Assembly: GCF_914767665.1 (NCBI RefSeq)
Contig: NC_059504.1
Coordinates: forward strand, 29,490,001 to 29,554,000
Source: Harmonia axyridis
Taxonomy: Eukaryota > Arthropoda > Insecta > Coleoptera > Coccinellidae
DNA: 64,000 bases
Direction: 5' to 3'
Shown here: positions 1-12,106 of the stretch, piece by piece
Layout of the letters: every line of letters starts with the position of its first letter
How positions within the stretch are numbered: the first letter of the stretch is position 1
Translations under genes and position numbers: made by a program
Notes under the pieces: model-generated
Seen by the model: the letters and a program-made list of their open reading frames with translations, nothing else
What the model was told of the DNA's origin: nothing
Databases searched by the model: none

Positions 1-347
1 TTATCCCATTTCACAAAACCACACATTCTGGAAAAAAAACTATATAAGTAATTTTATTAACTTATTTATTTTTATTAACAAGTTTAACTGCTTATTAAAT
101 AATATTTCAATCAAACATATCAATAAATTATTCTTTGCAATAAATTTCATAAAACACAAAAACAAAGTTTACGTGTATTTTAAATGGGAAATATTGAGCC
201 TATACATATAGTCATATTTTGATAAAATTGACCCAAAAATTAGAAATTTCCGGAAAAATAATTACATAGACAAGAGTTCCATACTGATAAATAATTATTA
301 ATCTCAACTTGAAAGGTTATAATCCTCCAAAAATGGCCGATTAGTGC
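1..347. other. AT-rich flank, no gene seen
   Basis: This is AT-rich sequence left of the hAT element. No convincing coding frame, RNA gene or repeat was recognised in it. Confidence 0.5.
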
Positions 348-355
348 TAAATCGC

Positions 356-3288
356 CAGGGCCCCCGCAACCGCGCGTTCAACGCGTGCACCGCACGCGGG
401 CGCCACTCTATAGGGGCGCCAAAATCTCTTATAGACCACATGAAAAACCGAAAGACCAAAGGTTTTTGAAATTTTTTTTTTATTTTTTCAACAATTTTGA
501 ACGTGCAAAGACATCTTTTACACATCCAAACAAGTTCCCGAACGTCGCAATCCCCATAAAATAACCTCGGCCACAGATTGCAATTATACGATTCTTTTCG
601 AGTAAACAAATCATAAATAATCATCCCTTTGTCGGTACGGGATTTTTTTATGGACCGCCTGCACCGGATGGCGGGCACCATTTCTTCGATCATCACTAAA
701 ACGCATATGGTAGTATGGTACATATAAACAATCATAAATACCGAAGCAATAGCTTTTAGTCAGGGGAATTACTGAAACTTTCGCCACCATCTGTAGGAAA
801 AATACTACAGGTTACAGAGAATTTCTGAAACTACCAAAATCTGCTTGCTATGCTATAACAGCAGAAACCTATCCAAAGAATAGTTATTTTGTTTCGAAAC
901 GTTTAGGGGTTGAGGTCAAGACGCAAAAAATTCTACTAGTTTTTCTGATTGGCAACATTTATCCTCAGGCATTACAAGACATGAAACATCAATTGCACAT
1001 AAAGTTCACATGGATAAATTTAAAAAAAATGTTAAAATTGTCCACAACGGTGAACGATCATCACTTACGGGTTTTAGAAACTGAAAAAAAATATTGGCAT
1101 GACGTTCTAGCAAGAATTGTTTCAATTGTTCAATGTTTATCCAGACAGTGTCTAGCTTTTCAAGGTTCTTCTAAAAAACTTTTTGAAAATGATAATGGGA
1201 ACTTCCTCAAAACTGTCGAAATGATTTCATCTTTTGATCCTGTGATGAGAGAGCACATTAGTCGAGTGCAAAACTCACAAACAAATTCTTGATAACCCAT
1301 TATTTAGGCTACCAGATACAAAATGAAATTATTGAATTGATGGCTTCTAAAGTAAAAAATAATATTTTGGATATGGTTCGAAGTTCCAAATATTATTCAA
1401 TAATTTTAGATTGTACACCGGATGCAAGCCATACAGAGCAAATGAGCCTCGTTTTGCGTTATGTTGTTCTAAATGACAATTCTAAAATGGTTCAAATACA
1501 AGAAAATTTTATAGCGTTTAGTCCAATATTCGACTCTACAGGGGATGAAGGGCTATTCAATTTTGTTATGGGATTTTTGGAAAATTTAAATTTAGATATT
1601 AAATACATGAGAGGTCAAGGGTATGATAATGGGGCGAATATGCGCGGAAAACATATTGGTTTACAAAAACGCATACTCGATGCTAATTCTAGGGCTTTTT
1701 TTGTGCCATGTGCTGCACACAGCTTAAATTTAACTGTAAATGATGCTGCTAAGGTTTCAAATGAAACACTGAATTTTTTTAATATTGTACAAGAACTATA
1801 TACATTTTTCTCCTCATCCACAAAAAGATGGGATGTTATAAAAAAGCATGTTCCTCAGTTACATCTAAAACCCCTAAGTGATACTAGATGGTCAAGTAGG
1901 ATTGATGCTATAAAACCACTTAAATTTCATTTAATTCAAATATGTGATAGCCTTTTAGAATTAGCTGAAAATGATACTTTCACCATAGAACCTAAACATA
2001 AAGCAAATTCTCTTTTATCAAATATTTAAACTTTCAAATTTATTTGTAGTGTAATAATTTGGTATGATGTTTTATTCCAAATTAATATTGTAAGCAAAAT
2101 GATGCAGAGTGTAGCGATTGACATTAAAGTGTGCCAAAACTATTTAAAGAATTTAGTTGATCATTTTAAAAATTATAGAGATGATAATGTTTTTGAGGAA
2201 AAACTTTCTGAAGCTGGAAAACTAGCGGCTGCTCTTGAGATAGAGCAAAGTTTTTCTCCATTATATAGTGTAAGACGAAAGTATAAACCAAAATTGTTCG
2301 ATTATGAACACACGGATGAGGCACCTCAAGATCCAAAAATCGCTTTCAAAATTAATTTTTTTTTTGAAAATAATTGATCAAACGCTAAGTTCTTTAAATA
2401 GTAGGTTCGATATGATATCTGAATACGATAACGTTTTTGGTTTTATTTGTGATATTCTCAAATTAAATGACGAAGATCTATTAAAATGCTGTCATGCTCT
2501 TCAACAAAAGCTTACTGATCAGGAAAAGAAGGAGGCTGACGTGGAAGAAAATGATTTATTCAACGAGATAAAAGCCCTAAGATTGTTTTCATTACCTGAA
2601 GCGTCAAATCCTCTCGAAATTCTACAATATATTTTTGAAAATAATCTAACTTCTTCTCTACCGAATCTTAGTATTGCCTTAAAAATCCTTCTGACTTTAC
2701 CTGTGTCTGTTGCTTCTGGTGAGAGATCATTCTCTAAATTAAAAATAATTAAAAATTATTTGAGGTCTACTATGTCACAAGAAAGATTATCTGGATTGGC
2801 CATCTTAGCTATAGAGCAAGAGATACTCGATAAGATTGATTTTGATGATATAATAAAAGAATTCGCAGCAAGCCAAATCTATAAGAAAAACATCCATTTA
2901 ATTATATCCTTCAATTGAATATTTTATTTGTTATTCGTTTATTGTTTGGTTTATATATTTATGAATAGATTAAAGAAGAATAAAGCTCAGGTTTTGAAAA
3001 CTGCAGTTTCATTACAAATTTAAAATAAAATGCGGTTTTGATCGAATGCTTGAATAAAATAATGAAAAATTTAAAAAATGTATTATGCAACAACTGACAG
3101 CATAAAGTTCTTAAGGCATCCAATAAAGGTTGCTGATAGTTTTTTTAACCCTTCTACAAATAAATTCCTAACGAAAACTGAAACATTTTTTGCCGATTAT
3201 CCTGCGACGTTTTTCTCCACTTCCCCCCTTTAAGGGGCGCCAAAATATTTTCGGCACGCGGGCGTTGATGACCCTTGCGGGGGCCCTG
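356..3288 (+). mobile_element. hAT-superfamily DNA transposon, inactive
   Basis: The element is 2933 bp long. It begins CAGGGCCCCCGCAA and ends with the reverse complement TTGCGGGGGCCCTG. The TIR neighbourhood is GC-rich on both sides (GGGGCGCCAAAAT recurs near each end), unlike the AT-rich interior. It is flanked by a perfect 8-bp target duplication, TAAATCGC, at 348-355 and 3289-3296. An 8-bp duplication with CAG-type ends is the hAT signature. The transposase inside is on + and is broken (see 931-2918). Confidence 0.95.
931..2918 (+). pseudogene. hAT transposase remnant (ZMYM1/TTF-type, DUF4371)
   Basis: Coding pieces in order are: a TTF-type zinc-finger tail around 931-1025 (FSDWQHLS, RHETSIAHK); the DUF4371 segment at about 1050-1290 (GNFLKTVEMISSFDPVM); the RNase H-like catalytic core at 1289-2029 (YYSIILDCTPDASHTEQ, GQGYDNGANMRG, FVPCAAHSLNL, DTRWSSR); and the C-terminal dimerisation region ending at 2918 (LPVSVASGERSFSKLK). 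The pieces sit in different frames. There is a frame change near 1025 and near 1290, a stop at 2027-2029, and another frame change near 2340-2390, so no functional protein is made. The family assignment rests on the characteristic hAT dimerisation motif plus the 8-bp duplication. Confidence 0.9.
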
Positions 3289-3296
3289 TAAATCGC

Positions 3297-3939
3297 GATT
3301 GGTCGATTAAATGGCGCTTTGGAGTGTGGTGAAACGCTACATTACATTAATCGTGATCTAAGGCCTCACTTAAGAGCCAAGTCAAGATTAAAGCATTTGG
3401 TGAAACTGGGCCTAAGAGGAACACCACCACGTGACTTTCTAGTGATCTGTCAATATTTTCCCAGAGGAGGAGGACGAAAATAATGTGCGATTTTAACAAT
3501 CAGTAGAAAGAAGATATGAATAAGTCAGCAACATATCAAAAACTGATTTCCACAGTGAATGAATTTTTTTTCAGCCCTCAAGTCATTATTCTAAACCTTT
3601 TGAACGGCAAGTTCGGTCAGAAGTCAAAATGAACATAAAATAACAGAATTGTCAAACAAATCTGTTAAAACCTATCAACTTTAATCAATTTAGAAAAACA
3701 AATATTCCACCAAATTTAAACTGATGAAAAACCGCAATAAATAATATTCCAGAAACCTTTCACATCATTTAGGTTATCACCTTAATTCTTATTAAATGTG
3801 GCAACGCCGAAATAATTTTGACAACTGGTAACCCAACCCAAACAAATTTTATTTCTGTTATGTGTATTTTAGCTCCTTACATAATCTGGATTATTTATTT
3901 TTAGGAAGATTTCGTATAATGCGATAAACTGTATTAGTA
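3297..3939. promoter_or_regulatory. 5' flank of MsrB, promoter presumed here
   Basis: The stretch lies between the hAT element and the MsrB start codon. No coding frame was recognised. It must hold the MsrB promoter and 5' UTR, but I could not place a core promoter motif with confidence. Confidence 0.3.
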
Positions 3940-5621
3940 ATGCTTGGACGTGTCAGAGCGTTCTTCCGTTTGACTCACCGCAAGTTGCCTCATCAACAAT
4001 TCCATAATTACCAGAGAATATCACCCATTTTTACAACAGGTAACTCCAATTAATTACCATACAGTTAATCACTATTCCCCTACTCTGCATTTATTAACGA
4101 ACCGTACAAACTACCTCATTTTCGATCAATTTACACGTATATAGCTACGAAGATGGCAGACAAAGTAGATAAGGCTGAGCTAAAAAAAAAGTTGACCCCC
4201 ATGCAGTATCATGTAACTCAGGAAAAGGGCACCGAACGACCTTATACAGGTAAGTCTAGTAAAACTTAATTTTATCATTAAAACTACATACTTAATACTT
4301 TTGATTTTAGGATGTTATGATAAATCTTTTGAAGAAGGTACTTATGTGTGCATAGTCTGCGAACAGTCTCTTTTTAGTTCAAAAACAAAATTTGATAGTG
4401 GATGTGGTTGGCCTGCCTTCAATGATGTTTTGGATAAGGGCAAAGTAAAACTAAGTCCAGATACTAGCGGAGGTATGAAAAACATTCATTTCATTTCTAA
4501 CATTTTTCAAAGGTTAAATTTGAGTAAATTCTTTTCAACTTCAATATAGCCCAATTCTCATTGAATGAGGTAATTCATATTGTATAAATAAAATCAAGGT
4601 ATAACAAATTGTAGTAACTACTACCAGACGTTTTTAAACCTGCTTTATTAGTGAGCCAAGCTTTATAAAAACTTGTTTTAAACTCGGACTGTACAATCCA
4701 ATCTCAAAAATGTCATTTCACTGTTTGAATTTACTTGAATGAAGCCTTAATTGGTAGGTATGAATTTTGTGTGGTAATTGGCATATTGGTTTCCTACATT
4801 TTCTAGTTCTAATAAATTGTTAAATATTTCCCTCAATCTCCTAAAAGAACAATAGCATAAAACTGAACATATCAACTTAATATAATTGTATCTTCTTCAC
4901 AAAACAATTGATTTAAAACTTGCCATGAATATCTCAGATAAACATTTTACCCCTTATCAATAAATAATTATTGATAGTAGTATAATTAATTTATTGATTA
5001 TATACATTTAAGAACTCATCATTTTCCAGTTAGTGTGTAATCTCAAATTCCAAAATTAATTTCAAATTAAACAAATCTATAATTAATGAATCATTTATAT
5101 CTACTTCTGTTTTTATCAAGATTTTAATTCAAATTCTAGAACATTTCAGAAGTAAAGTTTTTATGTTCTGTACCTGTAACTAGTTAATGCTTTACTAAAT
5201 CATTAACTCTACTCAACTCTTGAACCTTGCCTAATCCTAATATCTGGTGGTTTTATGTACTAGTCACTAATGAACCTGAAGCCTGTGTGAAGTGACAATA
5301 TGTATTTGGGAATCTAATTTCAACTATTTTCTCTCCCATTCTCCCCTCCATTGCCACACAATTTGAAAAATTTTCACATCACTGGTGATTGGTCTATCGT
5401 ATATCGCAAATTCCCCTTCACCTAATCAATGGATAGTTGGCTCAAACCTTTTACTCCTCATATCCCAACCAGGACGTATAAGAACAGAGGTGACTTGCTC
5501 AAAGTGTGATGCACATCTTGGACATGTCTTTGATGATGGCCCAGCACCAACCAGGAAGCGGTTCTGCATAAATTCTGCTTCTCTGAACTTTATTCCAGGC
5601 AAAACGATAGGAGACAGTTAA
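3940..5621 (+). CDS. MsrB: Methionine-R-sulfoxide reductase B
   Basis: Reduces methionine-R-sulfoxide in proteins, normally recycled by thioredoxin. Exons: 3940-4039, 4145-4249, 4311-4472 and 5437-5621, all with GT-AG borders and matching phases; 183 aa. Residues 1-35 are rich in Arg, His and Phe with little acidity, as expected of a mitochondrial presequence (inference). The SelR domain runs from about 52 (LTPMQYHVTQEKGTERPYTG) to 174. Zinc ligands are C82/C85 (CIVC) and C143/C146 (CSKC). The catalytic Cys is C166 in RFCINSASL, so this is the Cys form rather than the selenocysteine form. C100 in SGCGWPAF occupies the usual resolving-Cys position. A second in-frame ATG at 4153 (MADKVDK) would give a cytosolic form if used. 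Length and motifs fit the family; no lesion is seen. Confidence 0.96.
4473..5436 (+). other. MsrB intron 3, no element recognised
   Basis: This 964-bp intron opens GTATGA and closes ATAG. It is AT-rich, with no coding potential or repeat that I recognise. Confidence 0.5.
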
Positions 5622-6431
5622 TAACAAAGCACTGGAGATTTATATTATAGGTTGCTTTTTTATTGAAGTTATTTTTATATGAGAAAATTATAATTGGTCT
5701 ATGGGTGATATCATAGATGAAGGTCATTGTGATGAAAAAAATTATAAGATCTTTATGGCCCAATTCATGTTTCATTAATGTACTTACACTATTGTATCTA
5801 CTGGAATATAATGAGTACAGTAGATCTTCGAGCTTGGGTTATTATTACAATATTGTTCAATAAATTTGTCTACTAATATCTTATAATAGAAAATATTCTA
5901 GTCTTTTCATTTTAAATAATTTAAAATTGTTTGAAAAATGTTTTTTTGATATATGCTACAAATTAAGAGATATATTCAATACAGAGATGGTTTCTGAAAT
6001 GATTTTTGTGTTTTAATTGTAATTTCAAAAATTCTAATCAAAATATTGATTGAGATGAATTATTTATAATGAATGTAAACTCAAATGTAAGAATTTTCAA
6101 GTAATTAATAAACGTAATTGCTTATATTTTATGCATTTTCTCTAGAAATACATATATAAATAGAATTTCTTTTCTTGGGAAGCTGCAAGTCAGCGGGTGA
6201 TGCCAATATTGCCCACTGAGCAAGGTGAATTGTTGCTTCATGATGTACCCACAAGAATTGTTGAATATATTCAAATGTGAACATTTTTCAATGGAAGTCG
6301 AATGGCGAAAGCTATCCAACTTAAACAATGTGATGCCTAGGCCTACAATGTAGGTATTTGATCTAAAATCTAATGAAAATTGCTTAATCAGTATTCGACC
6401 TGTACACGAGATGAAATGTGGCTTAAATATA
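5622..6431. other. MsrB 3' region, otherwise empty
   Basis: AT-rich sequence after the MsrB stop. It should contain the 3' UTR; AATAAA-type signals occur (for example near 5860 and 6108) but cannot be assigned. No other gene was recognised. Confidence 0.4.
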
Positions 6432-6433
6432 TA

Positions 6434-9121
6434 CAGTGGACTCTCGTTAACTCGAAATCCTTGATAACTCGAATTATTTTCAATCCCCTTGGATAAACCT
6501 GTCTAAGCCGAAAAAATTTCCACGTATTACTCGAAACGATTTTACGGATATATTTTACCATTTTGACCTTTATAAGTCGAAGATGCACTAAATTTACCTC
6601 TATAACTCGAAGTCAGTAGTTAATTCCGAACCCCGCCACACAAGTCGAAACGTGTCAATGAATCGACCATATTTAAAGATGCAATCATTGCATCGTTAGG
6701 TTTTATAGAATTTTGTTTTATTTGTTGCTTAGTTATGTAAAGGTTGTTGGAATACATTTTTTGTTTAATGTTTTTTATCTCGACTTTCCTAAGCCTCTGA
6801 GAGACCTCTCGGTAGATTGAAATTTTTACGAATAACTAATTTAGAATGCTCTCAATTTCTGAAACAAGCTTAAAAAATTTGAATAAAATACTCCTGCGCA
6901 CAATAATTGCAATAATGTGTCAGGGTGAAAAAAAAAGTTACCAAGAAAATAACAAACAATAACACTTTGAATTAACTCTTTTGACGTTTAGTTAGAGTCT
7001 AAATCAAACTCCTTCATCAGATAAACTCTTAACATATTCAAAATTTGTCAATAGGCTTTTGTCAACACACAGACACATTGATCTATTTCATTGTAAAATT
7101 TTCTATTGTCAATTCGTTTTTCTGTGAATTCATCAAATATTTATGATCTACCCTTATTATAGGGAATAAATATACTTAGATATTTCGTATTCAACACCAT
7201 TAACTATACTTTCTCTTTAACAAGATTTTTCGAAAAACACGTGAGTTACATCCACCACTTTCAGTCATCGAATGAAACATGGAAATCTCACGTAACGGTC
7301 ATCAACCGTTCCTTTACCTCCCTTAACCACCAGATAGACTAATTGTCCTCTATAAGCATAGGGCTCGAAGCTCTAGTGCTCCGAGCCGCGGGGTGACACG
7401 CACCTGACTGGAAAGCAGCTATTAGTTTTCTGAACTGATTGTATGTGTTTTCTTTTGGTGATTACTGATTTTTAAACCATTTACTGAGTGTTTGTTGATG
7501 TTCTGGTGCTTATTTTAGTACTAATAAACAATTTTAAGTATCTCTGCTTCGAGTGTAGCTTATAATTGTGTTGTTATATCCAAAAAAGGGTTGGACGTGA
7601 CATTTTATAGGTAAGAAAACAAGAAGGGATTTATCGTTTATTTTATTGAATATTTTCACAGGTTTCCGAGAAATTGAATTAAATGGGTAATGGAAATATG
7701 GAGTAAAGACAAAAAAACCTTCTGCCACAACCGTAATATGTAGTAATTACTTCAAAACAGAGGACTATTATGTCAATCCCCATATGGAACCAAAGTTTTG
7801 AAGGAAGGAGCCATACAATTATGATATTGAGAACATGTGTTACTAAAATAATAATGAATACTATACAGCAAATTCCTGCCATTCATAAATACGGAGTTAT
7901 GAATTTTTGACCATGTTATTCCAGTTTCGAAGCCTTGATTCGAATCTCTTCGTCGGATGTTAATCATAATTTTTTTATATTGATATTTATCATATGTTTT
8001 TTTTTTCCATATGTGCTTGCATATTTGATGATGGAAGGTAATATAATAAACCCATGTATAAAATTTGCAGTCCTTTTTTAAACCGTTAGAGTATAGAGGA
8101 AGATGTATACTTACTTTTGGAACGTAAGGCTGAATTTGTCCTTTGATAGGAAAAATATGGCATTTTCATTCCCAATAACACTCACTATTTTATTTCCTCA
8201 GTCTATTTCTGAGAATATTTGGGCCATTTTTTCAGAAGATAAAATATATAAAATTTTAAAAATTTCATAAATTTTCTGTTGTGTTTTTACTTATCACAAA
8301 TTTTGAATTTCCTAAAGCTCAGTTACACTTGTAGCTACATTATATCGAATATAAATTTAATTATCTATAATATTCTTGATATACTGAACTATCTAAAAGT
8401 TCTGGAATAGAAATTAAAAAATATTTTCTTTCAGGTAGCACACAATAAAATTCATCTTTTTCTGAAAGAAATTTTAGATTACATGAAAATCTGTACCATA
8501 CAATTCTAAAATGTTATTCATTTAACTATTTCAATACTATTCTCATCCGAATAACTCAAATTTTTCTGTAAAAAAAAATTAAAAGCGCGTTATTCCCATA
8601 GCCATATCAAGCTATTTCCATCCGAATAACTCCATATTTCTCATTAAAAAAATTAAAATCGCTTTATTTCCATAGCCATTTAGCTATTTCAATAATCAAC
8701 TAATGCGAAAAACTCGGTATTTCTCCAAAAAAAAAATTTAAAACGCGCTATTCCCTTAGTAAATTCGCACTTTCTACTTCCATCCTTCACAACACCTCTC
8801 TCTCTTTGATAGTCCGCAGAGCGAAGCGAGTAGAAGCCACGTGAGAGCCAGTCCATGTTATTATAGGTCTATGGTTGTAGGCATGTTTAAAAAGAGTTAC
8901 ACAGGGTGAACTCTAACAAATATCACTATTCTTTACCTCTATAACCCGAATTACCATTTGGTTTACCTCTCGGCTTACCTCTATATCTCATTACCTCTGT
9001 GAGTCGAATTTAATCAAGAATGACCTGTATAACTTGAACTACACCTATGTCGAACTATTCGTAACTCGACGAAAAATCTTGGTCCGGTGGTGTTTCGAGT
9101 TAACTAGAGTAGAGTCCACTG
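6434..9121. mobile_element. pogo/Tigger-type element, non-autonomous, with nested insert
   Basis: The left end starts CAGTGGACTCTCGTTAACTC and the right end finishes GAGTAGAGTCCACTG, both followed outward by TA, the target used by Tc1/mariner/pogo elements. Both subterminal regions repeat short boxes of the type CTCGAA/GTCGAA and TTACCTCTATAA (for example 6455-6620 and 8930-9075). No transposase frame was found. The interior between about 7361 and 8868 is a different repeat inserted in the element, so the element proper is the two flanking parts. It resembles the ends of the Tigger copy at 59820-62101. Confidence 0.8.
7361..8868 (-). repeat. 1.5-kb dispersed repeat, copy 1
   Basis: It matches 53800-55320 in reverse orientation over nearly its whole length with scattered substitutions and small indels. 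For example, the frame at 7728-7534 on - and that at 54926-55141 on + share SRKPVKIFNKINDKSLLVF. Its right end carries AGTCCATGTTATTATAGGTC, the terminal inverted repeat of copy 2. The other terminal repeat is not present at the left end near 7361, so this copy is truncated. It lies inside the pogo element. The short shared frames look like coincidental open stretches rather than a gene. Confidence 0.8.
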
Positions 9122-9123
9122 TA

Positions 9124-12106
9124 TTTTATGGGTAAGAAAAGGAATTATTCAGAAACCATAATAGAATCTGCTTTCTACTTACAAATTTTAACCAATATTG
9201 TTATTGGTATTCAGTTAAAAATAGTAAATTAAAATTTTGCATATTATGCTCAGTGAAGAATCTGAATATTTGACAATAATGGTAATGGCATAACATTGAA
9301 ATTGAGATGAAAATGGAATATAGGATAATTATAGGATTAGCAAGCTTAATTAAAAGGTTCAGTTTATTTACAAAAATTTAATATTTAACAAAATATAATC
9401 AACAGATACTAATCAGTTAATGATATGAGAATAAATACTTTGAAAAACTAAGATATAAGTAGAAAAAGCGATAGATATAATACACGTTTCATAAAATTGA
9501 AAACATCTTGAATGTCATTCTGTCATAAATTCAATGAAGAGTAATAATGCTAGAAATATGCAATGAATATTATGTTTCTGCTGATAAATTCAACTTTTAT
9601 TTAGGCCTTAAAATTGGATGTGAGTAAAAATTAAGTCCACAATAGAATATTGTGAACCTGTGAATGTTATCGAATTATAAGTGTTAATATCTACTGGAAG
9701 ATCTATTTGAAAATTAGAACTAGATTTATGCATCATTTATCTTGCAGTCACAGAGGAGACACTATCATGTTTCAATAAAAACCAGACTCAAAAATAATAA
9801 ACAATCAAATTAAAGTAAATTAATATTTGGAAAGTTTTTATTGTCACAACAAGAATAGCCATATATCAGATAATTGAAACTTGATTGCATCTTCTTTCCA
9901 GTGTTAGTTTGCATGAAGGTTTCTTGATTATAATAGATTCGTACTTGTTGACATGAATAAGACTTATTTATTTGAATATCACAAACGAAGTTGAGTCTGA
10001 CAGAATCTGTATAAATATGAACATTTTTCAAAAATATGAATTAAAACTCAAAGAAGCCTGTCATTACTACTCCTTGTGTGAGCTCACATTATCAAAATAG
10101 TGGTGATGACTACCTACAAGATATCAACACGTCAAATTTATAACTTCTCTCTTTTATTAAGGCCAATTAGATATATCTAAAAAAAAGTAATGAATGAATT
10201 CGAAGACACAAACAAATAAATTCTAATTTTTCCAAATAAAAATTTCAATCAACCCCACTCTTGAAGGGGATATTGACAGATACATCTAAAAGAGGTTCAT
10301 CAAAAGATTATACTGAATAAAATTGGAAAGTTTTATGAAGTTCCTGAACAAATGAATCAAAAAATTGTCTATCAGAAAATATTCATACATTACATGACAG
10401 TTTATCGCATTCAAAAATATAAAGTTAAACTTGAATATTCTTGGAAATTAAAATCCATTTAAAGCTAAAAAGCATTCACATTTTAAAAATAATTATGTAG
10501 AGTATTATTCAATTGTATTCCATAGGAAAATATTTTCAATGTAAAATCCTCCTTTCGTTCTAAGAATCAAAGTCGCATCACTAGACATTGATATTTCGGA
10601 CTTTAAATCGCTTCCAAATTTGAAATAATTGACTCAAACAGAATATGCTTAAATGTTTAGCACAATCAATATAATTAGTTTTGCAGTTTTGACCATTGCT
10701 CGACAGATTGTTCCATCTTTAGATAACTGAAGATATGTAATAAAATACAGAGTATTTTGTATCTATAACATAATTAAAAAGTGACAGAGATATACTGAAG
10801 TCTTATGGATCTCAAACATTGTATTCGAAAAAAATCTTATCTGTATGAGTCAATATATTATTATAAAATTTGGTAAAATACCTCTTGACTTTTTCTTCAA
10901 AAAAATGCAGCTCATACAAATGTAACAATATTTTCATATCATTTTTTTCTTTACACACCTCAAGATTTGACACTTTACAATAATGATATGATAAAGAGCA
11001 ATATGACAATAAAAAAAAATCGACCATATTCCTTTAAAATATTTCCGATTGAGTCACGAATTCTTTCAGACATAATTGGATCAAACATCTAACTATCATC
11101 TCAAAAATAGTAGCATTAAATCTTGTATATCTACCTCACAAGCTCTAAGAGATCAGAAATTTGAGAATAGCTCTCCTTTTATAGTACTTCAGAAATGAAA
11201 ATCACAAAAAAACAATCAAAACATTGGGCAATAAATAATTATTACTTCAAAGATATCTATCATATTTGCTAAAAAATATTTTGAATCATATCATTCAGTT
11301 ACAATTCATATAACACATAATAATAAATAAAATACTAATAAAAACAAATAGTTATAGAGATCCATAAAAATCCTTATAAAACACTATGAAAAGGTTTCAA
11401 AAATATATGTTACTGAGAAGCTACGACATAGACAAACTCATTTTCTGCCACAGATTCCAATTTCAAGTTTATAAATAGATATCAACAAAATTCCAATGAA
11501 ATAAATTGATTTGTAAAAAATAATTGCTTACAATAATTTAGTCTAATTATAGTATCAGATTTCTGTTGCAATATTTCATTGATTGATATGATTCAAATTT
11601 AATATTATTAGGGTATAAATTGAATCAGTTTATATCAACTTGAAATTTAAGACTTACACTCAGCATTAGAGAAATAGTTACTAAATCCGTTTTTACATAT
11701 AAAATATTTAGATCCATAAAATTCCTGATATAATAGAAAGAAGCATCCCAAAATCCTATCTCTGATCAAAGTATAAATTAAAATACTTCATGAAAATATC
11801 AAAGATACATAAAATCTTATATTCTTGGATTAGGCACACTGCTCCTGTGATTTACAATTTTTAACTCGTACAAACTTACTCTATCTAAATGCTTGTCTCA
11901 AAAAAAAAGTAAAATGCTACATCTACCCATATAACTAGAATTGCAAGAAGAGAAAATATATATTCATTTATATTTATATCATATATATAAAACACGACTA
12001 TATTACATACGGACTCCTTTTTAAACTATGCATTTCTAGTAACATGGGTTAAATAGTTTGTCACATATAATACAACTGTTTTTGTTTATCATTCTTTTGT
12101 TTAATG
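9124..12106. other. AT-rich region, includes the Pak 3' UTR
   Basis: Very AT-rich. The part next to 12107 must contain the 3' UTR of Pak on -; its end cannot be fixed because poly(A)-signal-like strings are frequent. No coding frame, RNA gene or transposon was recognised here. Confidence 0.4.

Noticed and set aside
304..735. 143-codon open frame on - at the left end of the hAT element
   Set aside because: It spans the terminal repeat and target duplication of the transposon and shows no domain; it is a chance open stretch in the GC-richer end.
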